A stretch of DNA of 32,472 bases from positions 1 to 32,472 of the forward strand of contig JAFGQR010000026.1 in the NCBI GenBank assembly GCA_016935555.1, in the 5' to 3' direction. This stretch comes from Verrucomicrobiota bacterium. Its GTDB lineage: Bacteria > Verrucomicrobiota > Verrucomicrobiia > Limisphaerales > JAFGQR01. The notes under the pieces are model-generated. The model saw only the letters and a list, made by a program, of their open reading frames with translations, was not told the origin of the DNA and ran no database searches. Of the stretch, positions 17,785 through 27,300 are shown one piece after another. Positions within the stretch are counted from its first letter, which is position 1; each line of letters begins with the position of its first letter. The translations under genes were made by a program, and so were the position numbers.

Positions 17785-18609
17785 ATGCGGACCAAGTCGC
17801 AACAAGGATTGATCAGGCTCGATGCCGCCCCGGCCGCCGGGCGCGGGCGCCGCGGCTGGCGGCGCCGGAGCGCCAAGGGGCCGGCGTTCACGCTGCTTGA
17901 GCTGCTGGTGGTGATCGGGATCATGGCCATGATCGGGGCCCTGGTGGCGCCGTCGCTCAAGCGCATGAAATCCGCTGACGTTCTGGCTGCGGCGAACCGG
18001 CAGCTGCTGGACGACCTGGCGGACGCCCGCCGCCTGGCGATCAACCACCGGACGACGGTGCATGTGGTGTTCATGCCGCCGGTGGATCCCGCCAGGAACC
18101 TCACCAGCCAGTTCCTGGCGGATCCGGAGGGGCTCGCCACCATTCTGGCGCATCAGCAGACCGGTTACGCGCTCTACGTCGAACGCACGGTCGGCGACCA
18201 GCCCGGCCGGGAGTATCCCCAGTATCTGCGCCCGTGGCGTTCGCTGCCCGAGGGCATCTTCATCGCCACCTCGAAGTTCACGCGCCGCGGGGACATCAGC
18301 CAGCTCGCGACAGCGGACAACTTTCTGTATGCCACCAACATTCCCGTCCCGTCGATCGGCGGCCCCCTGATGGAGATTCCCTACCTCGCGTTCAATCACC
18401 TGGGCCAGCTGGTCAGCGCGTCGCAGGACGAGATCATCCCGCTGGCGCGGGGATCGGTGGATGCGCGTCTGGACAACGACGGCAATCTGGCCTGGGCTCC
18501 GGCCAGCGCGGTGGAGGAGCCCCCCAACAACTCGGTCGACAACTTCAATCACGTCCGCATCGACTGGCTCACCGGCCGGGCCAGGCTGGAACGCCCCGAG
18601 ATCCAATGA
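17785..18609 (+). CDS. Pseudopilin, cassette protein D-like
   Basis: A 274-residue protein with prepilin motif A34|FTLLE (Ala at -1, Glu39 at +5) and hydrophobic helix LLVVIGIMAMIGALVAP. The following NRQLLDDLADARRLAINHRTTVHVVF is the GspH/FimT-type segment of minor pseudopilins. This matches protein D of the Verru_Chthon cassette in type and relative position; the assignment is from memory. GGGAG is 6 bp upstream of ATG 17785, 3 bp after the previous stop. The stop overlaps the next ATG. Confidence 0.82.
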   Translation: MRTKSQQGLIRLDAAPAAGRGRRGWRRRSAKGPAFTLLELLVVIGIMAMIGALVAPSLKRMKSADVLAAANRQLLDDLADARRLAINHRTTVHVVFMPPVDPARNLTSQFLADPEGLATILAHQQTGYALYVERTVGDQPGREYPQYLRPWRSLPEGIFIATSKFTRRGDISQLATADNFLYATNIPVPSIGGPLMEIPYLAFNHLGQLVSASQDEIIPLARGSVDARLDNDGNLAWAPASAVEEPPNNSVDNFNHVRIDWLTGRARLERPEIQ

Positions 18610-19361
18610 AAACCCCATCGCCATCGGTCATGCGCCCCGTGGAATGCGCTCGCCCCGGACCGGAGAAGACGGCCTCCGCGGCGCGACGGGAGCGTTGCGG
18701 CGGCGTGCTTGAGTCCGCCGGGGCAGGGGCCTGGAGGCAGTGGGCGCCTGGGGTGCGGGCGGGCGCCGGGGGGTTCACGATGATCGAGATTGCGCTGTCG
18801 CTGGCGATCATTGCGTTCGGGATGGTGGCGATCATCGGGGTGCTGCCGTCGGGCATGACGGTGCAACGCGACAACCGCCGGAGCATTATCATCAACGAGG
18901 ACGCCCAGTTCTGGCTCAACGCCATCCGCAACGGGCTGCGGGAGGGCACCGACCTGGTCCCGCACGTGCAGGCGATTCATCAATACACGGATCCGGTCAC
19001 CGTCGACCCAACATCGTTTGTCAAGCCGGCTGACAACTATGAACTCATCGGGCGCCTCAGCCGGCCATTCCAGATCAATCGCGCCCGGCTTTTTTCCCTG
19101 AGCAGTCCGGCGTCCCAGAAGGAGGCGGGCGGCGGTTTGGAGTATGTGATGTTCACCACCGTCACGAACTGCCCGGTCACGGCTTCGTCACTGACAAACC
19201 TGTGGGATCTAAGGCTCGTGTTCGCCTGGCCGATCCATGCCAACGGCGAGGTGGGGGCCTTGAGGAAAACCTTCCGGACGCTGGTGCAGGGCAGTCTCGA
19301 GTCCACCAACAACCTGGGCACCGAGCTGTTTTTCTTCAACAACCGGGTTGTGCTGCCATAG
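18606..19361 (+). CDS. Pseudopilin, cassette protein B-like
   Basis: A 251-residue protein with prepilin motif G56|FTMIEIALSLAIIAFGMV. The AFGMVAIIGVLPSGM segment right after the helix start is characteristic of PilV/GspI-like minor pseudopilins and Verru_Chthon protein B. The leader is 56 residues, rich in Ala, Gly and Arg. The start overlaps the preceding stop (ATGA), supporting ATG 18606 despite the weak ribosome binding site. The soluble domain is otherwise unassigned. Confidence 0.82.
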   Translation: MKTPSPSVMRPVECARPGPEKTASAARRERCGGVLESAGAGAWRQWAPGVRAGAGGFTMIEIALSLAIIAFGMVAIIGVLPSGMTVQRDNRRSIIINEDAQFWLNAIRNGLREGTDLVPHVQAIHQYTDPVTVDPTSFVKPADNYELIGRLSRPFQINRARLFSLSSPASQKEAGGGLEYVMFTTVTNCPVTASSLTNLWDLRLVFAWPIHANGEVGALRKTFRTLVQGSLESTNNLGTELFFFNNRVVLP

Positions 19362-19372
19362 ATTGCTTGACC

Positions 19373-20314
19373 ATGCATGCGCCTCGTTCATGCGGATTTC
19401 GGCCCGACGGACTTCCCGAGCCGTCCGGGAGGGCGTCTCCACGGCATGGGGCACGGCGCACTCCGCGCACCGGCGTTGGGGGCCGGTCGGGCTTTTCCCT
19501 GCTGGAAGTGCTGGTGGCGGTGACGATGCTCACGATTATCATCTCGGGGCTGACCTACATGTTCGGCGAAACCAAGGAACTCACCCGGCGCGGAGCGGAC
19601 CAGGTGGAGATGATGGAAGGGGTGCGGGCGACGATGGGGCTGTTGTCGCATCATCTGCAGCAGGTCAGCCCGGCCCAGCAGACGAACCTGGTGAATCTCC
19701 GCGTCTCTCTGGCCAGCCAGGCGGTTGTGCCCGTGACCAACGGCACCGGGGTCACTTTCCGCACCAACATCCTCCAAAACGTGTTTGTGCTCTCGCGCGC
19801 GGGGGACGAATGGCGCCTGAACCAGTTTGTGTTCGAGCCGGCGCAGGCGGCGGGGGGGGCGCCGACGCTGTATTTGCGGCAGGAGGGCAATGATCTCTAC
19901 GGCACCAACCTCTGGTCGCGGCGGATGCCAGAGGTGGTGGCCACGAACAATCCCGCGCTCGAGACGGAATGTGTTCCCAGCGACCCGCGGTATCGGCGGG
20001 TGGTTGAGGGGGTGGTGCATCTCAAGGTGCTGCCCTATGACGCGGCGGGCCGGCTGATGACGAACCAGCCGCACTTCCAGGCGCAGGGCCATCCGCCGGC
20101 ATCGTTCACATCGTTCCACACGAACCTGCCCGCGAGCGTGGATTTGGAGGTGGGGATTTTGGAGCGTGAAACGCTGGAGGAACTGAAGGTCTATGCGGGG
20201 GCGGACCTGAAGAGCCGGGCGAACGTGCTGGCGTTTCTGGCGGCGCGGCCCGACAAGGTGCACCTGTTCCGCCAGCGCGTTCCGATCCACGCCGTCAACC
20301 GCATTGTGCCATGA
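19373..20314 (+). CDS. Pseudopilin, cassette protein C-like
   Basis: A 313-residue protein with prepilin motif G40|FSLLEVLVAVTMLTIIISG and Glu45 at +5. The region after the helix (VEMMEGVRATMGLLSHHLQQ) resembles GspJ/PilW minor pseudopilins, and the size and order fit Verru_Chthon protein C. The leader is 40 residues, rich in Arg and Pro. It starts 11 bp after the previous stop and its own stop overlaps the next start by ATGA, so the cluster is probably one transcription unit. Confidence 0.82.
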   Translation: MHAPRSCGFRPDGLPEPSGRASPRHGARRTPRTGVGGRSGFSLLEVLVAVTMLTIIISGLTYMFGETKELTRRGADQVEMMEGVRATMGLLSHHLQQVSPAQQTNLVNLRVSLASQAVVPVTNGTGVTFRTNILQNVFVLSRAGDEWRLNQFVFEPAQAAGGAPTLYLRQEGNDLYGTNLWSRRMPEVVATNNPALETECVPSDPRYRRVVEGVVHLKVLPYDAAGRLMTNQPHFQAQGHPPASFTSFHTNLPASVDLEVGILERETLEELKVYAGADLKSRANVLAFLAARPDKVHLFRQRVPIHAVNRIVP

Positions 20315-23300
20315 ATGTATCCTTCCCCAGCTGCCGGCCGGTCAGGAGCGCGGGCTTGCGCCTGCTTCAGGCCGCGGATGGCGCCCGGCCGGTCAGGATT
20401 CCAGCGTTCGCCCCGTGCCGGATGGCGAAGGGGTTTGAACGCTGTGCGCCGGTCCCGGAAGCGCCGTGGGGCGCGCGGGGCGTGGCGCTGGTGATCACGC
20501 TGATTCTGCTGTCGGTGATCACGGTGTTGGCGGTGGCGTTCCTGGCGCTGGCCATGCACGACCGCCGCGCCGCCGGCAGCACCGACAAGATGACCACCGC
20601 CCAGCTCATGGCCGACGCCGCCCGCGATCGCGCGATTGCGGAGATCGGGGCGCAGATGATGGAAGGCTACCTGCACGGCGCCACCAGCCTCATGGACTTC
20701 GACATGCTCGTCTCCGAAGCCGATCCTGCCCAGTCCGATCCTTACCGGCTGGTCGCACCCGCCACCAACATCCGGTCGGGCGCGGTCGAAGCCGACACGA
20801 ACCTGACCTTCCTGGATTTGAACCGCAACGGGTTCTTCGATTCCAGTGCCAGCACGAATGGGTCGGGGGATCCCGAGTGGATAGGCGTGCCCGAATTGTC
20901 CGGGCTGCCCCGCGACAAGAATCCGCTCATCGGGCGCTACGCCTACCTCGTCCAGCCCGCCGGCAAATCGCTGGACATCAATTTCGGTTACAACCAGGCC
21001 AAGCTGGCCGCCCAGCCTGCGCCCATGGCCCCTCCGGATCCGCGCGGGGTTTCCGAGGCCTATTGGCGGTCGTCGGGGGTGGGGTCGTGGGAACTGAACC
21101 TGGCTGCGTTTCTGGTGGACTTGAACACCAACGCGTGGGAGCCGATGGCCAACGTTTACTTTCCCAACCTGGCCGTCCACAGCGAGGGCCCCGCCTACCG
21201 GGACGCCTGGGAGCTGCTGAAACACCGCTACCAATCCAATCTCTTCACGCTCGAACCGGCCCCGCCGCCCCTCGTGGACCTGGGCGAGTTCACCAACCAC
21301 TGGGCGGGCTCGGAAAGCCCGCGTCGATTCTACGATCCCGCCGAGCTGTTCGACGCCCGCCGGCCCTACACCAATCTCGTGGCCACCCTGACCAATATCC
21401 AATCCGAGCCGCCCAACTTGGATCCGACGAACGACTACAACCGCCAGACGTTCTATCGTCTGCTCTCCCAGATGGGGATGGACTCGGTCCCGGACACGCC
21501 CAGGATCAACCTGAACTACATCAACCTGCGGCCCGATCCCTACCTCGACCCCGCGTCCGGCCGGATCCTGACCAACTGGACGCCGACCAACCTGCTGGAG
21601 ACGGGCATTTACGAGCCGTGGACGCTCACCAATGGGCACCTGTTTTTCAACCAGGTGGCGGCGCGGCTGCTGGCGGACCTGAAGGCAACCGAGCGCGCCC
21701 ACGGCTGGTCCACCCACGCGGGGATCGAGGTTTATTCGAACGGCACCTACCGGATTCCGGTGTATCCCCTGACGAACAGCTGTTACACGCCGGCGGTGCA
21801 CCGGCTGCTGCAATTGACGGCCAACCTGTTCGACACCGTTTGCGATCACAGCGGGGACAACCTCCGGTCGGGGCTGACCAACTCGCTGTATTATCCCACG
21901 GTGTTCCGCCCCGTGCTGGAGGTCACCCACAGAACGAACATCGCCGTCGTCAACTATGTGCCCGACAACGGCAGCAGCCTGATCAGCGCGTATCTCACAA
22001 CGAACAACTGGCACGACCCCCACGACCCCGCCTTCGACCCGGACCGGGTGCGGTCGAATCACTTCCTCTTCGGGGTGCCCTTGATCCTCGGCGCCAAGAA
22101 AGGCTACCCGAACTTCAACGAGTTCACGCTGGACACGGGCATGCTGGTGCAGCGCAAGGCCGAGCTGGTCAAGAGCGACCCGCTGCTGGCGCCGAGCCAG
22201 ACCAACCAGATGTATTCCCTGAGCCTCACCAACCGGTTCGGGGTTGAGCTGTGGAACTCCTACACGCAGGCGTTCCCCTATCCGCTGCGGGTGGCGGTGA
22301 ACAGCATCATGAACACCGCCCTTTACGCCGTGACGAACAACGGCGCCGGGGCCACCAATGCCCTGCCCGTGCCCCTGCCCAGCGCGAGCGTCTTCATCTA
22401 CACCAACATCACCACCTCCTGGCTGGGCAAACAGTATATCTCGATGCTCATTACCAACACCGCCCAGTTCCCGGGACTCGTCGCGCTGCCCCTCTCCCAA
22501 TACCGCTTCGCCAGCCGCACCTTCGGACCCACCAGCCCGCCGGAAACCACCGGCCTGCCCGTGCCCGAATGGTCGGTGGCGGTGTCCAACCGGCTTTGGG
22601 TGATGATTTACGATCCCGGGACGTTCCGGGTGCTGGACGCGGTGGCCCTGGCCGGCCTGGGGCACCAGACGAACATCCTCAGCGCCCTGACCCAGGCCCC
22701 CGAGGACTTCAGCCGGTTCTGGGACACCAACCTCGTCAACCCCATGCTCACCAAGGGCCTGCTCGAACAGATCAACATCAGCATCGGCCAAACCTACATC
22801 CCGCTTTCCGAATGGCGCAGTTACGGCGGCGTCAACGACAAGGACGGCTCCATCATCAACGCCAGCAACTTCCTCGCGGGCATCGTCACCACCCCGGGCG
22901 GCGCGAACCCGGTGCTGTCGCTGGGATTCACCCCGACGGTGCGGCTTTACCTGACGACGTCGTGGCAGGCAAACGATCCGCTGGTGCACTCGATGCCGTG
23001 GGACCTGCTCGAACATACCAACAGCGTCGAGCTGACCTACCGCAAACCCAAGGAGCCCAGCCTCTGGCCCAACGACTCCAACCTGGGCAAGGTCAACCCC
23101 CGATACCGACCCTGGTACTACGGCATCGCCGACTACGGCAGCGACCCCATCCCGTTCGACCTGACCGTCCAGGATCCCATGGTCCGCAGCTCCGACGACT
23201 GGGACTTCCCCGAACACAAACTGCCCACCGTGGGCTGGCTGGGCCGCGTCCATCGCGGCACCCCCTGGCAGACGGTTTATTTCAAGGCCGAACCCGCGGT

Positions 23301-24123
23301 CATGGACACCAACAACCTCGACAACAACGCCTGGTTCAACCGCCTGCGCGTCGCCTACATGCCCCAGTCCCACCCCACCAACGACTGGCGCCTGGTCGAC
23401 CTGTTCACCACCGCCCCCAATGCCAATGCCACCCGCGGCACCCTCTCCATCAACCAGACCAACCAGGCCGCCTGGTCCGCCGTCCTCGGCGGCGTCCTCG
23501 TGGCCACCAACTCCAGCCTGCCAGCCGATCGGCCCCTCGAGCCCTCGCCCAAAATCCCGCTCCCCTGGCTCAGCGCCATCCCCGACTTCCTGGGAACCAC
23601 CAATGTGCTGCCCGCCTCGCCCGAACTCACCCAAATCGTCCAGGGCATCGAACGCCACCGCGCCCGCCGCGCCGCCCTGGCCGGCAACCACCACGCGCGC
23701 GTCTTCAACCGGCTCAGCGAGGTCCTGGCCGTGCCCGAGTTGACCGTCAACCGCCAGGTCCGCTACCCGGACGGCAAACCGGTGCGTTCGCCGTTTCTCT
23801 TCATGCGGAGCCCCTCGCCCCTGGACGACGAGGAACAGCGGGTGCGGCTGACGGATGCGGCTTACGAATGGCTGCCCACCCAGATCCTGTCGCTGCTGCG
23901 CGTGGGCGAGCCGCGGGTGGTGGTTTACGCGTATGGCCAATCCCTCGAGCCCTATGGGCCCGAGCATGTCACCTCCGACGGCCCGAACAACTACCGGGTG
24001 ACGGCCGAGCATGCCACCCGCACCGTGGTGCGCTACGAACTCGAGCCCGTCCCCAGCGGCACCAACCTCACCTACGCGCTGCGCCCCGTCATCGAGAGCT
24101 TCAACGTCCTTAATCCCGACTGA
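20311..24123 (+). CDS. Giant GspK/PilX-like protein, cassette protein A-like
   Basis: A 1270-residue protein with a single N-terminal membrane helix: RG|VALVITLILLSVITVLAVAFLAL, preceded by a 57-residue leader. It lacks the Glu at +5, as in GspK and PilX, which sit at the tip of pseudopilus or pilus. The helix is followed by an Arg/Lys-rich segment and a very large extracytoplasmic part rich in Thr-Asn. Repeated short motifs include LTN, NAW and ATN. Length, composition and last place in the cluster fit Verru_Chthon protein A, whose function is unknown. ATG 20311 overlaps the upstream stop (ATGA); Met38 at 20422 is an alternative giving a shorter leader. No enzyme motif was recognised in the remaining 1190 residues. 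Confidence 0.78.
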   Translation: MNVSFPSCRPVRSAGLRLLQAADGARPVRIPAFAPCRMAKGFERCAPVPEAPWGARGVALVITLILLSVITVLAVAFLALAMHDRRAAGSTDKMTTAQLMADAARDRAIAEIGAQMMEGYLHGATSLMDFDMLVSEADPAQSDPYRLVAPATNIRSGAVEADTNLTFLDLNRNGFFDSSASTNGSGDPEWIGVPELSGLPRDKNPLIGRYAYLVQPAGKSLDINFGYNQAKLAAQPAPMAPPDPRGVSEAYWRSSGVGSWELNLAAFLVDLNTNAWEPMANVYFPNLAVHSEGPAYRDAWELLKHRYQSNLFTLEPAPPPLVDLGEFTNHWAGSESPRRFYDPAELFDARRPYTNLVATLTNIQSEPPNLDPTNDYNRQTFYRLLSQMGMDSVPDTPRINLNYINLRPDPYLDPASGRILTNWTPTNLLETGIYEPWTLTNGHLFFNQVAARLLADLKATERAHGWSTHAGIEVYSNGTYRIPVYPLTNSCYTPAVHRLLQLTANLFDTVCDHSGDNLRSGLTNSLYYPTVFRPVLEVTHRTNIAVVNYVPDNGSSLISAYLTTNNWHDPHDPAFDPDRVRSNHFLFGVPLILGAKKGYPNFNEFTLDTGMLVQRKAELVKSDPLLAPSQTNQMYSLSLTNRFGVELWNSYTQAFPYPLRVAVNSIMNTALYAVTNNGAGATNALPVPLPSASVFIYTNITTSWLGKQYISMLITNTAQFPGLVALPLSQYRFASRTFGPTSPPETTGLPVPEWSVAVSNRLWVMIYDPGTFRVLDAVALAGLGHQTNILSALTQAPEDFSRFWDTNLVNPMLTKGLLEQINISIGQTYIPLSEWRSYGGVNDKDGSIINASNFLAGIVTTPGGANPVLSLGFTPTVRLYLTTSWQANDPLVHSMPWDLLEHTNSVELTYRKPKEPSLWPNDSNLGKVNPRYRPWYYGIADYGSDPIPFDLTVQDPMVRSSDDWDFPEHKLPTVGWLGRVHRGTPWQTVYFKAEPAVMDTNNLDNNAWFNRLRVAYMPQSHPTNDWRLVDLFTTAPNANATRGTLSINQTNQAAWSAVLGGVLVATNSSLPADRPLEPSPKIPLPWLSAIPDFLGTTNVLPASPELTQIVQGIERHRARRAALAGNHHARVFNRLSEVLAVPELTVNRQVRYPDGKPVRSPFLFMRSPSPLDDEEQRVRLTDAAYEWLPTQILSLLRVGEPRVVVYAYGQSLEPYGPEHVTSDGPNNYRVTAEHATRTVVRYELEPVPSGTNLTYALRPVIESFNVLNPD
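20334..20398 (+). repeat. In-frame 14-bp direct repeat in a pilin leader
   Basis: CCGGCCGGTCAGGA occurs at 20334-20347 and 20385-20398, 51 bp (17 codons) apart, both encoding RPVR. It lies in the leader of the cassette A-like protein. The spacing keeps the reading frame, as expected for a duplicated or tolerated insertion. Confidence 0.55.
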
Positions 24124-24394
24124 TGCGCGGGCGGCTCTCCATGAACCGCGTTTTGACTTCCCTCGGCAGCAGACCCCCCCCGCCGTCGAGCCCATGCCTC
24201 CCTGCGCCGGCATCGCACATCCTCGGCCGCCCCGGCGCTAAACCTCTGGCAACCCGCATGGCAGAACACGAAGTCAGGCCCCGAATCGATGCGCATTCAA
24301 CCCCCGGCCCTTTCCCCTTCCCATCCGCGGTGAGAACCATCTAAAATCCTCGCCGCGCCGACTCGGCGCCGCCTCTGTCTAAGCCAACTGAATC
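24124..24394. other. Intergenic region before the protease
   Basis: This 271-bp gap has no supported gene. It contains a palindrome, GCGCCGA-C-TCGGCGC (24355-24369), about 25 bp before the protease ATG, and a -10-like TAAAAT (24342-24347) with no matching -35. A promoter for the protease is expected here but cannot be placed with confidence. Confidence 0.4.
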
Positions 24395-27300
24395 ATGCGT
24401 TTAAGCAGCAAAACCTGGTACGCCATCAGCCTGTTGTGCCTCGCCGGCGCGCTGTATTTCTGGTGGCTCGGGAACCAGCGTGCGCGGAAACCAGGCGCCC
24501 CGCCGCCGCCGCCGGCTTCGTCGCCCACGGACACGCCGAACTCCACAAACGCACATCCCCCGGCGACCGGCGCCGGCCAGCCAACGCCACCGTCGTTCCG
24601 CCTGCTGTCCGCCCTCGCACCGTCGATGCCCGTGTCCGCTGCCCCCTCTGCCCCGCCCGGGACAGGGAACCCGCCCGCGACGGCGCCGCGCCCGGCGGGG
24701 CCTTCCGATCGGCTGAGCAACACGCCCGAGCCGATGGGGCGACTGGCGCGCCGGGACACGGCGATCCTGCTGGGCAACGCGGCGCTCGACACGGCGCGCC
24801 CGCTGGCCCTCGACATCCCCCGCCGCCTGCGCGCGCGGGAGGAGCCGGGCGCCTACGTGGTGCAGTCGCGCGGGCCGTTGACGGACGCGTTTCGGGCGGA
24901 CGTGGGGGCGGCGGGCGGCGAGATCATCGCCTACCTGCCGAACCACGCCTACCTGGTGCGGTTGTCGGCGGCGGGCGCGGCGCGGGTGGCGGCGGGCGGG
25001 CGGACGCAGGCGGTGTTGGCGTGGGAGCCGTATTACAAGCTGGAGGCGCCGTTGCTGGAGGCGGTGCTGGGGCGGCGGCCGTGGCGGGACGGGTCCCTGG
25101 TGAACGTGGTGTTGTTTCCGGCCGGGACGCTCCCCGACTTGGGTCTTGAGGTGCTGGCCCGCGACCGCACGCCCTTCGGTCCGATGGTGACCGTGCGGGC
25201 GTCTGCGGACGACCTGGCGGCCCTGGCGCGCCGGCCCGAGGTGCAAACCCTCGAGCGCCATCGGTGGCGTCAGACCGCCAATGACCTGACCCGGGCGCGT
25301 CTGACGGTGGCGACGAACACGGCGACGGGCAGCAACCATCTTGGGCTGACGGGCAGCGGCGTGCTGGTGAATGTGAACGACGAGGGGGTCGACACGGGGC
25401 ACCCGGACCTGGCGCCGCGGGTGTACACGGAGCCGGGCACGGGCGGGTTGGCGACGAACAATCCTGGGCACGGGACGCACGTGATTGGGACGATTGTGAG
25501 CAGCGGGGTGAACGGGCCGACGAACGCGGCGGGCACAAACGGGGGCAGTTACCGCGGAATGGCGTCCGGGGCGTCGGTGCTGTTCATGCCGTTTGCGTAT
25601 TACACGCTGGTGGACGGCGCGACCAACCAGGTCCAGGTGCCGGACAGCTACCTGCAGGAGCGCGCCGCGCTCAGCAACGCGTTCATCTCCAACAACAGCT
25701 GGAGCTACGTCGACAATCCCTCCTACGACATCCACGCCGCCAGCTTCGACCTCGCCGTGCGCGACGCGCTTCCGGGCGTCAGCAACGCCCAGCCCCTTTG
25801 CCTCGTGTTCTCCGCCGGCAACGACGGCGGCGGCGACACCGAGGGCACGGGCGGCTCCTCCGGCACAATCAACTCGCCCGCCACGGCCAAGAATGTCATC
25901 ACCGTGGGCGCCATCGAGAACCGGCGCAACCTGACCAACCAGGTGGAGGTGGACGGCACGACCAACGCCTATTACCTCGAACGCACCGACAGCGACAACG
26001 AGGTGACGGAATTCTCCAGCCGCGGCAACGTCGGCTATTACGAAGGCGAAGGCACCTACGGCCGGTTCAAACCCGACGTCATGGCCCCCGGCGCCATGAT
26101 CATCTCCACCCGCCCCCGCGGCTACGCGCACCCGGACACGAACATCGCCACGCTGGACGGCGGGCTGGGCGGGTCGGAGGCGGCCCCGTACGGGTACGAG
26201 AACGGCAGCAGCATGGCGGCGGCGGCGGTGTCGGGGGTGTTGGCGCTGATGCAGCAGTATTTCGAACAGGAGAAGACCCTCACCAACAGCCCGGCGCTCA
26301 TGAAGGCGCTGTTGATCAACGGCGCCCGGGACCTCAAGGAAACCTACGACTACGAACTTCGCAATTACATCAATTACCAGGGCTGGGGGCTCGTCAGCCT
26401 CACCAACAGCCTCCCGGAGGACCTCACCCCAACCCCCGACACGCCCACGTCCCTCTTCATGGCCGACCAGGACCCCGCCCGCGCGCTGGCCACGGGCCAC
26501 ACGCAACTATGGACCGTGACGCTCACCAGCAACGCCCAAAGCGCGCCGCTGCGCGTGACGCTGGTGTGGACGGACCCGCCGGGTCACCCGTCGGCGAGCC
26601 AGGTCAAACTGGTCAACGACCTCGACCTGGTCGTCACCGAGGGCACCAACAGCTACGTGGGCAACAACTTCCCCCTCGGCGCCGCCTACTGCGCCCCCAG
26701 CGACCTGTCCAGCCCCACCAACGGCGCCTCCCTCGACTCCCTGCGCGACGTCGTCAACAACGTCGAAAACGTCTTCCTCGAACCCCCCCTGGCCGGCGCC
26801 TACACCATCGCCGTCATCGGCACCCACGTGCGGGTCAACGCGCTGATGGCCGACACGAACGACATCGTCCAGGACTTCGCCCTGGTGGTGTCCTCCGACA
26901 GCCGCACCAACACCGGCCCCATCACGGTGACCGAGGGCGGCATGAGCAGCAACGTGGCGGCCCGGGTGGCGGCGATGGTTCAACTCACCAACGGGCTGCC
27001 CTTCTACAAACAAAAGGAGCGCGTCGGCGCCAACCCCCCCCTGACCGCCGCCACCAACGGCGCCGTCAGCCAGTGGAACTTCTACACGTTCGAAGTGGGC
27101 CCCGCCCTCACCAACGCCAGCAACGCCGTGTTCGTGCTCTTCCACATCCCCTATGCCCGCAACCTCGGCCTGGCCCGCACCAACGAGGCCGACGTCGACC
27201 TCTACGTCAGCACCGACCCCGCCCTCACCAACCTCAGCGACGCCGTCTTCGCCGGCACCAACCTCCTGCGCGGCGTCCGCCGCGGCGGCTACGAAGCCGT

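Noticed and set aside
20191..24213. 1340-residue minus-strand frame
   Set aside because: Antisense to the cassette A-like protein, with no signal, domain or motif; the plus-strand gene has a membrane helix and ATGA coupling.
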